Shown here in pieces: positions 1 through 7,395 of a stretch of DNA of 12,113 bases (its first letter is position 1; each line of letters starts with the position of its first letter). The stretch spans positions 1 through 12,113 of the forward strand of contig JAGPGI010000042.1 of NCBI GenBank assembly GCA_018056045.1. Reading direction: 5' to 3'. A model generated the notes under the pieces. It did no database searches. It was given only the letters and a program-made list of their open reading frames with translations, and was not told where the DNA came from. Source of the DNA: Paracoccus sp. (in: a-proteobacteria) (GTDB taxonomy: Bacteria; Pseudomonadota; Alphaproteobacteria; Rhodobacterales; Rhodobacteraceae). Both the position numbers and the translations under genes were made by a program.

Positions 1-470
1 GTGGTGTCCGAACCGCCCCGGCCCAGCGTGGTCACGCGGCCGTCCGGGCCGATGCCCTGAAAGCCCGCGACCACCGCGACCTTGAAGCCTTCGGCGAATT
101 TCTGGTCGATATTCCTGCGCGGAATGTCGACAAAGCGCGCGGAGGAATGCTGGGCGGTGGTGTTGATCGGCACCTGCCAGCCCTGCCAGCTGCGCGCCGG
201 CACGTCCATTTCCTGCAGCGTCAGCGCCATCAGCCCGGCGGTCACGTTCTCGCCCGAGGCGACGACCGCGTCATATTCGCGCGCGTCGAACAGGGGCGAG
301 GTCGCCTCGACCCAGCCGACCAGTTCATTGGTCTTGCCCGACATGGCGCTGACGATGACGATCACGTCATAGCCACGTTCCACCTCGCGCTTGACCTTTT
401 GCGCGGCATTCTTGATGCGGTCCAGGTCGGCCACCGAAGTGCCGCCGAATTTCATCACCAGAAGCGGCAT
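1..470 (-). CDS. lysC: Aspartokinase (aspartate kinase), 3' end outside window
   Basis: Aspartokinase catalyses ATP-dependent phosphorylation of L-aspartate, the first committed step to lysine, threonine and methionine (and diaminopimelate). Reading the minus strand from 470, about 156 codons are visible. The protein begins MPLLVMKFGGTSVAD, the classic N-terminal nucleotide-binding KFGGTS motif of the amino-acid kinase fold. It continues through VIVIVSAMSGKTNELV, a SGENVTAGL segment, QGWQVPI, and finally TTLGRGGSDT at the window edge, the expected family motif order. The C-terminal half, including the regulatory ACT domains, is outside the window. The start at 470 is supported by a GGGGG Shine-Dalgarno-like run (complement of 477-481) six bases upstream. 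An ATG at 475 is in another frame. The family assignment is near certain; whether the enzyme is feedback-inhibited cannot be judged here. Confidence 0.97.
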   Translation of the reverse strand, partial: MPLLVMKFGGTSVADLDRIKNAAQKVKREVERGYDVIVIVSAMSGKTNELVGWVEATSPLFDAREYDAVVASGENVTAGLMALTLQEMDVPARSWQGWQVPINTTAQHSSARFVDIPRRNIDQKFAEGFKVAVVAGFQGIGPDGRVTTLGRGGSDT

Positions 471-504
471 TTCATGCCCCCAGTATCGCCAGATTTACCG
501 GGGC

Positions 505-533
505 GTTCTATGGCTCGGATCGAAAAAGAACAA
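505..533 (-). promoter_or_regulatory. Candidate lysC promoter
   Basis: On the minus strand TTGTTC (533-528) is followed by a 17-base spacer and TAGAAC (510-505), a reasonable sigma-70 -35/-10 pair about 35 bases upstream of the lysC start. The match is by eye only and the -35 box is imperfect. The rest of the 273-bp gap between lysC and the phospholipase D gene (471-743) holds no convincing gene. It contains an imperfect hairpin with CCCCGG at 682-687 and CCGGGG at 704-709. Confidence 0.3.
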
Positions 534-743
534 GGGGCGGCGGGGGCCTCATTGCAGATATCGACATTTGGGATTTGCACTTTGCCGGCGGTTTCATGAT
601 GGTTGCGGCGCGGGTCCCCGTTTCGCGCATGGCATCGGTTCAATGCGGCGGCCACCGGGCCGGCGACAAGTTGGGGCGAATCCCCGGGTTTTCAAAGGGT
701 TTGCCGGGGGCATCAGCCCGTTCCGGCGCGGATGGAGGCATAG

Positions 744-2291
744 ATGTTGCGCATTTTCCGGGGGCTGCTGGCAGTCGTGATCGTCCTTGTGGCGGCGATC
801 TTCATCGCGCGGCTGATCTTTCCTTTGCCCGACATCTCGCAGCGCCCGCCCGAGACGGCGCTGCCGATCAGCGCCGGGACCCCGCTTGGTCAGCGCGTGC
901 TGGCCGCACAGGAGACCCATCCCGGCCTTTCGGGCGTCATGCCGCTGGCCCATGGCCATGATGCGCTGGCCAGCCGCCTCGCGCTGATCGACGAGGCGCA
1001 ATCCTCGGTCGATGCGCAATATTACATCTGGCACGACGACACTTCGGGGATCCTGCTGCTGGAGGCGCTGGACCGCGCCGCCAAGCGCGGGGTGCGGGTG
1101 CGGCTGCTGCTTGACGACAATGGCGTGCCGGGGCTGGACGGCTTCATGGCCGCGCTGAACCGGGACGAGAATTTCGAGATCCGGCTTTTCAATCCCTCGA
1201 CCATCCGCAGCCCCAAGATGGCGGGCTATGCCATTGATTTCATGCGCATGAACCGGCGCATGCACAACAAGTCGATGATCGTGGACGGGGCCGCCGCCAT
1301 CATCGGCGGGCGCAATATCGGCAATGAATATTTCCAGATCGGCGAGGCCTTCTATGTCGATATGGACGCGCTGGCGATCGGCAGCATCGTGCCCCGGACC
1401 ATGGAGGTCTTTGACCAGTACTGGAACGCCGCCTCGGTCTTCGAGATCGAAAACATCATCCCCGGCGAGGGCGACCGCGCCGGCTTTGACGCCCGCGTCG
1501 CCGAGGTCAGGAACAGCGCCGAGGCCAAGGAGTTGCTGGACGTTCTGGAAAACAGCGCCAGCCGTTTCGCCAGGGGCGACGTGCAGCTGGAATGGACGCA
1601 GGTTCAGCTTGTGGCCGACGATCCGGTCAAGGGTCTGGGCATTGCCCGGCGCGACCAGCTGATGATCACCCGTCTGGCCGAGATCCTTGGCCAGGTCGAG
1701 AAACGGCTGGATCTGGTCTCGGCCTATTTCATCCCCGGCAAGCAGGGCACGGCGTTTTTCGACGGGCTGGCGCGGTCGGGCAAGCAGGTCAATATCCTGA
1801 CCAATGCGCTTAACACCACCGACGTGCTGCTGGTCCATTCCGGCTATACCAAATACCGCCGCGAACTGCTGGAATCCGGCGTCCATCTTTATGAGCTGAA
1901 GCTGCGCGGCGGCGCCGCCCCGGGATCCGAGACACAGTTGAAGCCGCTGGGGCTTTCGGGCGCCAGCCTGCATGCCAAGACCTTCGCCGTCGATGAAAAG
2001 CGCGTCTTCATCGGATCGTTCAATTTCGATCCGCGCTCGGCCATGCTGAACTGCGAGATGGGCTTCCTGATCGACAGCCCGACCATGGCCAAAGAGGTCA
2101 GCACAGGCTTTGACGGGCCGCTGGACAAGGTCAGCTACCGCCCCGAACTGACCGCCGACGACCGCATGATGTGGCTTGAGACCGAGCCCTCGGGCAAGGT
2201 CCTGACCTGGCAGCAGGAACCGGGCGCGACCCTGTTCCAGCAGGTCACGCTGACGGTGATGGGGGTGCTGCCGATCGAGTGGATGCTCTGA
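744..2291 (+). CDS. Phospholipase D family protein, ClsC-like cardiolipin synthase
   Basis: A 515-residue membrane-anchored phosphatidyltransferase-type protein of the phospholipase D superfamily. Residues about 4-27 form one N-terminal hydrophobic segment. Two HKD catalytic motifs are intact: H174-N-K176 with D181 followed by GGRN (188-191), and H410-A-K412 with D417 followed by GSFN (424-427). The first motif ending in GGRNIGNEYF and a C-terminus ending LPIEWML are features I associate with the ClsC (YmdC) subgroup. E. coli ClsC makes cardiolipin from phosphatidylglycerol and phosphatidylethanolamine. A GGAGG ribosome-binding site at 734-738, five bases before the ATG, fixes the start. The gene stands alone and converges on the aldehyde dehydrogenase gene. 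No YmdB-like macrodomain partner is adjacent. It could instead be a phospholipase or another transphosphatidylase; the superfamily is certain, the substrate is not. Confidence 0.88.
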   Translation: MLRIFRGLLAVVIVLVAAIFIARLIFPLPDISQRPPETALPISAGTPLGQRVLAAQETHPGLSGVMPLAHGHDALASRLALIDEAQSSVDAQYYIWHDDTSGILLLEALDRAAKRGVRVRLLLDDNGVPGLDGFMAALNRDENFEIRLFNPSTIRSPKMAGYAIDFMRMNRRMHNKSMIVDGAAAIIGGRNIGNEYFQIGEAFYVDMDALAIGSIVPRTMEVFDQYWNAASVFEIENIIPGEGDRAGFDARVAEVRNSAEAKELLDVLENSASRFARGDVQLEWTQVQLVADDPVKGLGIARRDQLMITRLAEILGQVEKRLDLVSAYFIPGKQGTAFFDGLARSGKQVNILTNALNTTDVLLVHSGYTKYRRELLESGVHLYELKLRGGAAPGSETQLKPLGLSGASLHAKTFAVDEKRVFIGSFNFDPRSAMLNCEMGFLIDSPTMAKEVSTGFDGPLDKVSYRPELTADDRMMWLETEPSGKVLTWQQEPGATLFQQVTLTVMGVLPIEWML

Positions 2292-2303
2292 CCGCGGCCC
2301 GGC

Positions 2304-2325
2304 GCCGGCGGGTTTCCCCGCCGGC
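2304..2325. terminator. GC-rich hairpin between convergent genes
   Basis: A perfect 9-bp inverted repeat, GCCGGCGGG (2304-2312) and CCCGCCGGC (2317-2325), flanks a four-base loop. It lies between the stop of the phospholipase D gene (2291) and the stop of the convergent aldehyde dehydrogenase gene (2334). Position and stability suggest a bidirectional terminator. There is no T-tract on either side, so intrinsic termination is inferred rather than shown. Confidence 0.6.
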
Positions 2326-2333
2326 CAGAACCG

Positions 2334-3848
2334 TCATTGCAGGTCGGCGGGCAGCAGGCCTTCGGGAAAGTTCTGATAGCTGACCGGGCGCAGGAAACGG
2401 CGGATCGCCATGGTCCCGACCGAGGTCGCGCCGAAATTGGTCGAGGCCGGGTAAGGCCCGCCATGAACCATGGCGTCGCAGACCTCGACCCCGGTCGGGA
2501 AGCCGTTGACCAGCACCCGCCCGGCCTTGCGCTCAAGGATCGGCAAGAGCTTCTGCGCGTCGCCCAGATCGCCCGCGTCCATATGCAGCGTCGCGGTCAA
2601 CTGCCCCTCGAAACCGCGCGCCAGCCGCGCCATCTCGTCGACCGAGCCCACGCGCACGATCAGACCCAGCGGACCGAAAACCTCTTCGCCAAGCGCGTGA
2701 TCCTGAAGATAGGCGTCGGCGGTGGTCTCATAGAGGTTCGGGCTGGCCTCGCGCCCGGCCGAGGGGGTGGTATGGACCTTGCGCACGGCATTGCGCGTCT
2801 CGAAACGCTCCTTGCCGTCGCGATAGGCTTTGGCGATGCCATCGGTCAGCATGGTCTGCGGGCCGACCTTTTCCAGCGCGGCAGTGGTCGCGGCGACGAA
2901 CTGGTCGGCATCGGCGCCGTCCAGCACCACGGCGATGCCGGGATTGGTGCAGAACTGCCCCGCGCCCATGGTCAGCGAGCCGGCCCAGCCCTGACCCAGC
3001 GCCTCGGCCCGCGCGGCCATGGCCTCGGGCAGCAGGAACATCGGGTTGACCGAGCCCAGCTCGCCAAAGAAGGGGATCGGCTCGGGGCGCGCCGCACAGA
3101 GATCAAAAAGCGCCCGGCCCCCGGCCAGAGAGCCGGTAAAGCCCACCGCCTTGATCAGCGGATGCGTCACCAGCGCCGAGCCGACGTCGCGCCGCCCGCC
3201 CTGAATCAGGCTGAAGACGCCGGGATGCAGGTTGCAGGACCTGATCGCCGCGTGAATGGCCTCGGCGACGATCTCGCCGGTGCCGGGATGGGCGGAATGG
3301 CCCTTGACCACGACCGGGCAGCCGGCGGCCAGCGCGGCGGCGGTGTCGCCGCCCGCGGTCGAAAACGCCAAGGGGAAATTCGAGGCGCCAAAGACCGCGA
3401 CCGGGCCGATGGGACGTTCCATCAGCCGGATATCGGGGCGCGGCAGCGGCTGGCGGTCGGGCAGCGCGGCGTCATGGCGGCGGTCCAGATACTCGCCCTT
3501 GCGGATATGGCTGGCGAACAGCCGCAACTGGCCCACGGTGCGGCCACGCTCGCCCTGCAGGCGGGCCTCGGGCAGGCCGGTTTCCTGACTGCCGATCTGG
3601 GTGATGGCCTCGGCGCGGGCCTCGATCTCGTTGGCGATGGCGTCGAGGAAATCGGCGCGGGTCTCGCGGGTGGAATAGCCATAGGACCAGAAGGCGTCCT
3701 CGGCCGCCGCGCAGGCGCGATCCACCAGATCGACGGTGCCGACGGCGAAATCATGCGCCGGACCATGCGCCGGCTCCGACCGGAACGTCTCTGCGCCGCC
3801 AACCCAGTCGCCGGCGATAAGGTGCTTGCCATGGGGGGTGAAGGTCAT
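2334..3848 (-). CDS. 2-oxoglutarate-semialdehyde (2,5-dioxovalerate) dehydrogenase-like aldehyde dehydrogenase
   Basis: A 504-residue NAD(P)-dependent aldehyde dehydrogenase, most like the branch that oxidises 2-oxoglutarate semialdehyde to 2-oxoglutarate. That reaction is the last step of non-phosphorylating pathways for galactarate/glucarate, L-arabinose, D-xylose or hydroxyproline. Visible family residues are FGASNFPLAF with the oxyanion Asn157, GFTGS (236-240) in the cofactor fold, the general base Glu263 in FGELGSVNP, the nucleophile Cys300 in GAGQFCTNPG, and EEVFGPLGL (388-396). The FGASNFPLAFSTAGGDTAAA segment and QFCTNPG context fit this branch better than betaine-aldehyde or methylmalonate-semialdehyde enzymes. 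The start is ATG at 3848, six bases after an AGGAG site (complement of 3855-3859). A TTG three bases earlier in frame is too close to that site. The gene is divergent from the KdgF-like cupin, with 163 bp between them. The exact substrate is inferred from the family. Confidence 0.85.
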   Translation of the reverse strand: MTFTPHGKHLIAGDWVGGAETFRSEPAHGPAHDFAVGTVDLVDRACAAAEDAFWSYGYSTRETRADFLDAIANEIEARAEAITQIGSQETGLPEARLQGERGRTVGQLRLFASHIRKGEYLDRRHDAALPDRQPLPRPDIRLMERPIGPVAVFGASNFPLAFSTAGGDTAAALAAGCPVVVKGHSAHPGTGEIVAEAIHAAIRSCNLHPGVFSLIQGGRRDVGSALVTHPLIKAVGFTGSLAGGRALFDLCAARPEPIPFFGELGSVNPMFLLPEAMAARAEALGQGWAGSLTMGAGQFCTNPGIAVVLDGADADQFVAATTAALEKVGPQTMLTDGIAKAYRDGKERFETRNAVRKVHTTPSAGREASPNLYETTADAYLQDHALGEEVFGPLGLIVRVGSVDEMARLARGFEGQLTATLHMDAGDLGDAQKLLPILERKAGRVLVNGFPTGVEVCDAMVHGGPYPASTNFGATSVGTMAIRRFLRPVSYQNFPEGLLPADLQ

Positions 3849-3957
3849 CAAAGGCTCCTGTGTGGTCGGATGGGAAATGCCGGTGCCCTTTGGCCCGGTG
3901 CCCGCACAGAGGGGTCAAATCACACGGCTTTTGTCAAGTCGCCACCGGCCCGGGCGC

Positions 3958-3986
3958 TTGTCCGCCGCCAGCCCCCGTGCTTTACA
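3958..3986 (+). promoter_or_regulatory. Weak candidate promoter for the cupin gene
   Basis: TTGTCC (3958-3963) and TTTACA (3981-3986), 17 bases apart, could form a sigma-70 promoter 25 bases before the cupin start. The same intergenic region (3849-4011) contains a minus-strand TTGACA (3937-3932) that could serve the divergent dehydrogenase gene, but I see no good -10 box at the right distance. It also has two TTGAC words about 20 bases apart on the minus strand that could belong to an operator. All of this is by eye. Confidence 0.25.
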
Positions 3987-4011
3987 AAACCACCAGCCAA
4001 GGAGATCCGCC

Positions 4012-4326
4012 ATGTCCCTGCCCGTCTATCCGGTCGCCCGTCCCGATGCCGGCGTCGAGCGTCAGGTCCTGTCGCATTCGCCCGAACTGATGGTGGTCTC
4101 GTTTCGCTTTCAGGCCGGCGCCACTGGCGCGCTGCACAGCCATCCGCATGTGCAATCGACCTATGTCGCGCGCGGCCGGTTCCGGTTTTTCCGCGACGGC
4201 GTGGCCCATGACCTGAAGCCGGGCGACAGTCTGGTGATCGGCCCGCAGGTCGTGCATGGCTGCGAATGCATCGAGGCGGGCGAGCTGATCGACACCTTCA
4301 CCCCGCGCCGCGACGATTTTCTCTGA
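4012..4326 (+). CDS. kdgF: KdgF-like cupin (uronate linearisation family)
   Basis: A 104-residue single-domain cupin. The metal-binding set is visible as H42 and H44 in LHSHPHVQSTYV, Q48, and H82 in VVHGCE. The second cupin motif is LKPGDSLVIGPQVVHG (68-83). The C-terminus TFTPRRDDFL resembles the SP-R-DFL ending of KdgF proteins. KdgF converts 4,5-unsaturated uronates released from pectin or alginate oligomers to the linear ketouronate, a step that otherwise proceeds spontaneously. An AAGGAGAT ribosome-binding site at 3999-4006 supports the start. It is divergent from the 2-oxoglutarate-semialdehyde dehydrogenase gene and converges on the MFS gene with only nine bases between the stops. Small cupins are easily misassigned, so the fold is firm but the KdgF function is a moderate-confidence inference from motif spacing, the C-terminus and the sugar-acid context. 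Confidence 0.72.
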   Translation: MSLPVYPVARPDAGVERQVLSHSPELMVVSFRFQAGATGALHSHPHVQSTYVARGRFRFFRDGVAHDLKPGDSLVIGPQVVHGCECIEAGELIDTFTPRRDDFL

Positions 4327-4335
4327 CCGCACGGG

Positions 4336-5508
4336 TCAGCGCCGCCCCCGGACCTGACGCAGCGCCCGGATGCCGAAGGCGGGGCCAAGGGCCATCACCG
4401 CCAGCGTCACCGGCCAGCCCACCGCCGCCGCAAGCAGCGGCGTCAGTTGCACGGTCAGCACCGTCAGCGCAAATCCCAGCGCGGTCTGCATGGCCATCAG
4501 GCTGCCGACCAGATGCGGCGGCGCATGATCGGCGATCAGCGCCGAGAATTGCGCGCTGTCAGGAACGATGGCTGCGCCCCAGACCAGCAACAGCAGCATG
4601 ACCAGCCAGACCGGCCCGCCAAAAGCCGCCGCCGTCGCCAGCGCGGCGCCCCCCGACAGCCACATCGCCCCGGCGGCGATCCGCGCCTTGCCATGGCGGT
4701 CCGCAAGCCAGCCCGCCGGCACGCAGAAGAACGCCCCAAGGGCGATGCTGGCAAAGGCGGTCAGCGCCGCCAGCCGCTCGGCCCCCGGACCCGGCATATG
4801 GGCGCCATAGCTGGTCGCGGCGATGACGCCGATCCATGACCACAGGGCATAAAGCTCCCACATATGGCCAAGATAGCCGCCGGTCGCGGCGCGGATATTG
4901 CGGTCGGTCCAGAGCAGCCGGATCGCGCGCGGATCGAATGCCAGCGCCTGCGCGTGATCGGGGCCGATGGCAAGGCAGGGCGCCAGCGCCGCCGCCAGCA
5001 ACGAGGCCAGCGCCGCCGCCCCCACAACCACGCGCCATTCCGCGCCGCCAAGGAACGCCGCCAGATGCGGCAGCGCCGAGCCAAGCGTCACCGCCCCCAC
5101 CAGCATGCCCACCAACAGCCCGCGATCATCGCGGCCCCAGCCGACCATGATCTTCATGCCCACCGGATAGATGCCGGCAAAGCCGATGCCGGTCGCCAGC
5201 CGCAGCGCGACCGAGGCGGGCGTGCCCGGCGCGATCACCAGCAGCGCGGCGGTGCTCAGCGCATTGATCAGCGCCGCCAGCATCATCACCCGGCGCGGAT
5301 CGAAGCGGTCGGCGATGCCGGTCACCGCAAAGCCAAAGGCGCCCAGCACGAAACCCGTCTGCACCGCCGATGACAGCAGCGCCTGCAAGCCGGGGCTGAT
5401 GCCGCGCTCGCGGGCGATGTCCATCACCGCAGCCCCGGTCGCGAACCATGGCGACATGCCGCAAATGACGGTCAGGCACAGCAAAAGCGTGGCGCGGCGT
5501 TTGGTCAT
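4336..5508 (-). CDS. MFS transporter, candidate sugar importer of the rhamnose operon
   Basis: A 390-residue major facilitator protein with about 12 predicted membrane segments. Loop motif A is present in both halves: GIADRFDPRR (64-73) and GWLADRHGK (266-274). A central WELYALWSW stretch (217-225) lies in what is probably TM7. It follows rhaK on the same strand with no terminator visible between them, so it is probably co-transcribed with the rhamnose genes. Its substrate cannot be read from the sequence. Because the usual rhamnose ABC transporter is missing from this locus, import of L-rhamnose (or a related sugar) is a reasonable hypothesis. The start at 5508 puts the first hydrophobic segment right after a basic MTKRR. 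An in-frame ATG at 5565, nine bases after the rhaK stop, would add 19 residues. Neither has a strong ribosome-binding site, so the start is uncertain. Confidence 0.85.
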   Translation of the reverse strand: MTKRRATLLLCLTVICGMSPWFATGAAVMDIARERGISPGLQALLSSAVQTGFVLGAFGFAVTGIADRFDPRRVMMLAALINALSTAALLVIAPGTPASVALRLATGIGFAGIYPVGMKIMVGWGRDDRGLLVGMLVGAVTLGSALPHLAAFLGGAEWRVVVGAAALASLLAAALAPCLAIGPDHAQALAFDPRAIRLLWTDRNIRAATGGYLGHMWELYALWSWIGVIAATSYGAHMPGPGAERLAALTAFASIALGAFFCVPAGWLADRHGKARIAAGAMWLSGGAALATAAAFGGPVWLVMLLLLVWGAAIVPDSAQFSALIADHAPPHLVGSLMAMQTALGFALTVLTVQLTPLLAAAVGWPVTLAVMALGPAFGIRALRQVRGRR

Positions 5509-5574
5509 GCCCGCCAGAGCGCATGAAACCGCCACCGATGTCCAGACCGCAATCCCTCCGGGCATGCCGCCCGG

Positions 5575-6918
5575 CTAGAGCGTCGCCCGCCAGCGCGCGG
5601 CATAGTCGGCAAGGCGCGGATCGGGCGCGACCGCACGGGTCTGCGGCGCCGAGGCCGCCTTGACGCAAAGCATCGCCGCGCCCGCCGAGGTGCCGGTGGC
5701 CGAGGATGCGATCTCGACCCCCTCGGGACGCAGCGTGGCCAGCATGGCGCAATAATCGGGGTTGCGGGCAAAGGGGCCCTCGATGATCGCGGGACCGCGC
5801 GCGCCGGTCAGGCCCAGACAGGTATCGGTCATCAGCGCCAGATACCATGACAGCGCCGCCATGCGTTCGCCGCCGGTCCCCGGCGCGGCGGTCCAGCGCA
5901 TGGCGCGACCCTGAAACGGCCCCGATCCCGGCTCGACCGCCGGCAGGATCATCGCCCCCGCCCGCAGGATTGCGGCGCGGTCGGCCTCGGTCGCGGGGCT
6001 GGCGTCGCCCTTGCGGATCAGCTCATATTCGCGCCCGCCCATGAAGCGGGCCGAGGGCACCGGCTGTCCCAGCGCGTTCACATTGACCAGCACATCGCGC
6101 GCCGGGTCCAGCGCCACCGCATCCCCCGCCATCGCCATCGAGACCACCCATGTCCCGGTCGAAATGACCGAAAACGCCCCCCGCCGCCCCAGCACATAGG
6201 GGTAAAGCGAGGCATTGCTGTCATGGATGCCGACCGCGACCGGCGTATCCGCGCGCAGCCCCGCCCGCGCCGCCAGATCCGGTCGCAGCCGCCCCAGCAC
6301 GTCATTGGCCCGCCGCGCCGGGGCCATCTTTCCCGCCAGCCCCAGCCTTTCGACCAGATCCGAAAACTGCCCCCGCCACGGGTCCCACAGATCGGTGTGG
6401 CAACCCAGCGAGGTCACATCGCTGGCCAGCTCTCCGGTCAGGCGCCAGCCCCAATATTGCGGATAGGTCAGCACATGGCCCAGCCGCGCGGCCAGCCCCG
6501 GATCCTGATGCATAAGCCAATGCAGCTGCGCCCCCACATTCAGCCCCATCGGCAGGCGCGGCGCGCCGGTCTGCGCGAAATCCGGGCGGATCGCGTCATA
6601 CTCCGCCGCCAGATCGTTCGGGCCGGGATGTTCGTAATCCAGCATCGGCGCGGCCAACCCACCCTTGCCGTCCAGGACCACGCATGAGGCGCCATGCGTG
6701 GTCACCGATATCGCGTCGATGCCGTGGCGGGCGTGGAATTCGGCCAGATGGTGCAGGAAGAAATCCCAATGCCCCTCAAGGTCGAAATGCGGCCAGGGCG
6801 GGCCGGGCAACACGCGGTTGGGGCGTGTGACGACGGCGATCTCGTCCAGCGTCTCGCCCTCGACCAGCGCCAGTTTCGCGTTGGTCTTGCCGATGTCGAT
6901 GACGGCAATGCGGGTCAT
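5575..6918 (-). CDS. rhaK: FGGY-family L-rhamnulose (rhamnose) kinase RhaK
   Basis: A 447-residue FGGY carbohydrate kinase. It should phosphorylate L-rhamnulose to L-rhamnulose 1-phosphate in the cytoplasm. The N-terminal phosphate-binding loop is DIGKTNAK (8-15). The catalytic base is probably Asp233 in GIHDSNASLYPY, and STGTW (253-257) forms the ATP-site loop. Its place after the mutarotase (seven bases between the mutarotase stop and this ATG) matches rhaU-rhaK of Rhizobium leguminosarum. In that organism, published genetics show the kinase is also needed for activity of the RhaSTPQ ABC transporter. That transporter is absent from this locus, so any such coupling must be lost or act through another system. 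The ribosome-binding site is weak, suggesting translational coupling to rhaU. The substrate is assigned from context and family. Confidence 0.9.
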   Translation of the reverse strand: MTRIAVIDIGKTNAKLALVEGETLDEIAVVTRPNRVLPGPPWPHFDLEGHWDFFLHHLAEFHARHGIDAISVTTHGASCVVLDGKGGLAAPMLDYEHPGPNDLAAEYDAIRPDFAQTGAPRLPMGLNVGAQLHWLMHQDPGLAARLGHVLTYPQYWGWRLTGELASDVTSLGCHTDLWDPWRGQFSDLVERLGLAGKMAPARRANDVLGRLRPDLAARAGLRADTPVAVGIHDSNASLYPYVLGRRGAFSVISTGTWVVSMAMAGDAVALDPARDVLVNVNALGQPVPSARFMGGREYELIRKGDASPATEADRAAILRAGAMILPAVEPGSGPFQGRAMRWTAAPGTGGERMAALSWYLALMTDTCLGLTGARGPAIIEGPFARNPDYCAMLATLRPEGVEIASSATGTSAGAAMLCVKAASAPQTRAVAPDPRLADYAARWRATL

Positions 6919-6925
6919 GGCCGGA

Positions 6926-7243
6926 TCACGCCAGGTAGAACATCGGGATCAGCGGCACCGCCACCGGCGCCCCGTCCGGATGCGTCACCATGATATCGGC
7001 CATATGCGCCCACCAGCGCCGCATCACCGGATCAAGGGGCAGATCGTCCATGCGGTGATCCGCAGGCCGCGACAGCATGCCAAACAGCGCATTGGTTTCC
7101 GGGTCCAGATGGATCGAGTAATCGCTGATCCCGGCCTGATGCAGCAGCGTCACCAGTTCGGGCCAGATCGCGTCATGGCGGCGGCGGTATTCCTCGGCCA
7201 TCCCCGGGTTGAGCTGCATGCGAAAGGCATATTTCTGCGTCAT
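6926..7243 (-). CDS. rhaM: L-rhamnose mutarotase
   Basis: A 105-residue dimeric alpha/beta-barrel-type mutarotase that interconverts alpha and beta anomers of L-rhamnose, supplying the anomer used by the isomerase. The family signature is clear: [20 protein letters not shown] at the start, [10 protein letters not shown] with the likely catalytic His23, [17 protein letters not shown], then the [11 protein letters not shown] segment (75-85) with paired tryptophans. Its length is typical of RhaM/RhaU (about 104 residues). The start ATG at 7243 overlaps the TGA of the upstream permease remnant in an ATGA arrangement, so translation was probably coupled to rhaQ originally. Starting further upstream in this frame (to 7399) would translate the permease remnant out of frame and is rejected. 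In Rhizobium the same gene is called rhaU. Confidence 0.95.
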   Translation of the reverse strand: MTQKYAFRMQLNPGMAEEYRRRHDAIWPELVTLLHQAGISDYSIHLDPETNALFGMLSRPADHRMDDLPLDPVMRRWWAHMADIMVTHPDGAPVAVPLIPMFYLA

Positions 7244-7395
7244 TTCCTGATCATCCCCCAAAGCCGCGGCGGCGCGATCACCCCGATCAGCAGCACCCCC
7301 ACGATAAACGACATGACGATGCCCGGCACGTTCAAAAGCCCCTGCCCGAATGTCACCAGCCCCATGACCAGCGCCGCGATGGGCGCTGATGCGCG
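7240..7395 (-). pseudogene. rhaQ: Remnant of rhamnose ABC transporter permease (C-terminal tail of RhaQ)
   Basis: Between the rhaR stop and the rhaM start the minus strand reads 51 codons plus stop without interruption. They encode a hydrophobic segment containing [18 protein letters not shown], then [17 protein letters not shown] and a basic end, WGMIRK. This looks like the last membrane helices and cytoplasmic tail of a ribose/rhamnose-type ABC permease. It sits exactly where RhaQ ends in the Rhizobium order rhaRSTPQUK. The remaining 80-90% of the permease, and the genes for the binding protein, ATPase and first permease, are absent. No start codon with a ribosome-binding site is visible. 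The fragment lies in the same frame as rhaR, separated from it only by the rhaR TGA (7398-7396). It may persist because it carries the translation-initiation context of rhaM. Family by eye, not by search. Confidence 0.82.

Noticed and set aside
594..1973. Long minus-strand open frame opposite the phospholipase D gene
   Set aside because: Its product is low-complexity, His/Gln/Arg-rich and without family motifs. The plus strand carries a complete two-HKD protein with a good ribosome-binding site. Long antisense frames are expected at this GC content.
2337..4211. 624-codon plus-strand open frame opposite the aldehyde dehydrogenase
   Set aside because: It runs antisense to a gene with all aldehyde dehydrogenase catalytic residues and then overlaps the cupin out of frame. 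Its composition is that of a GC-rich shadow.
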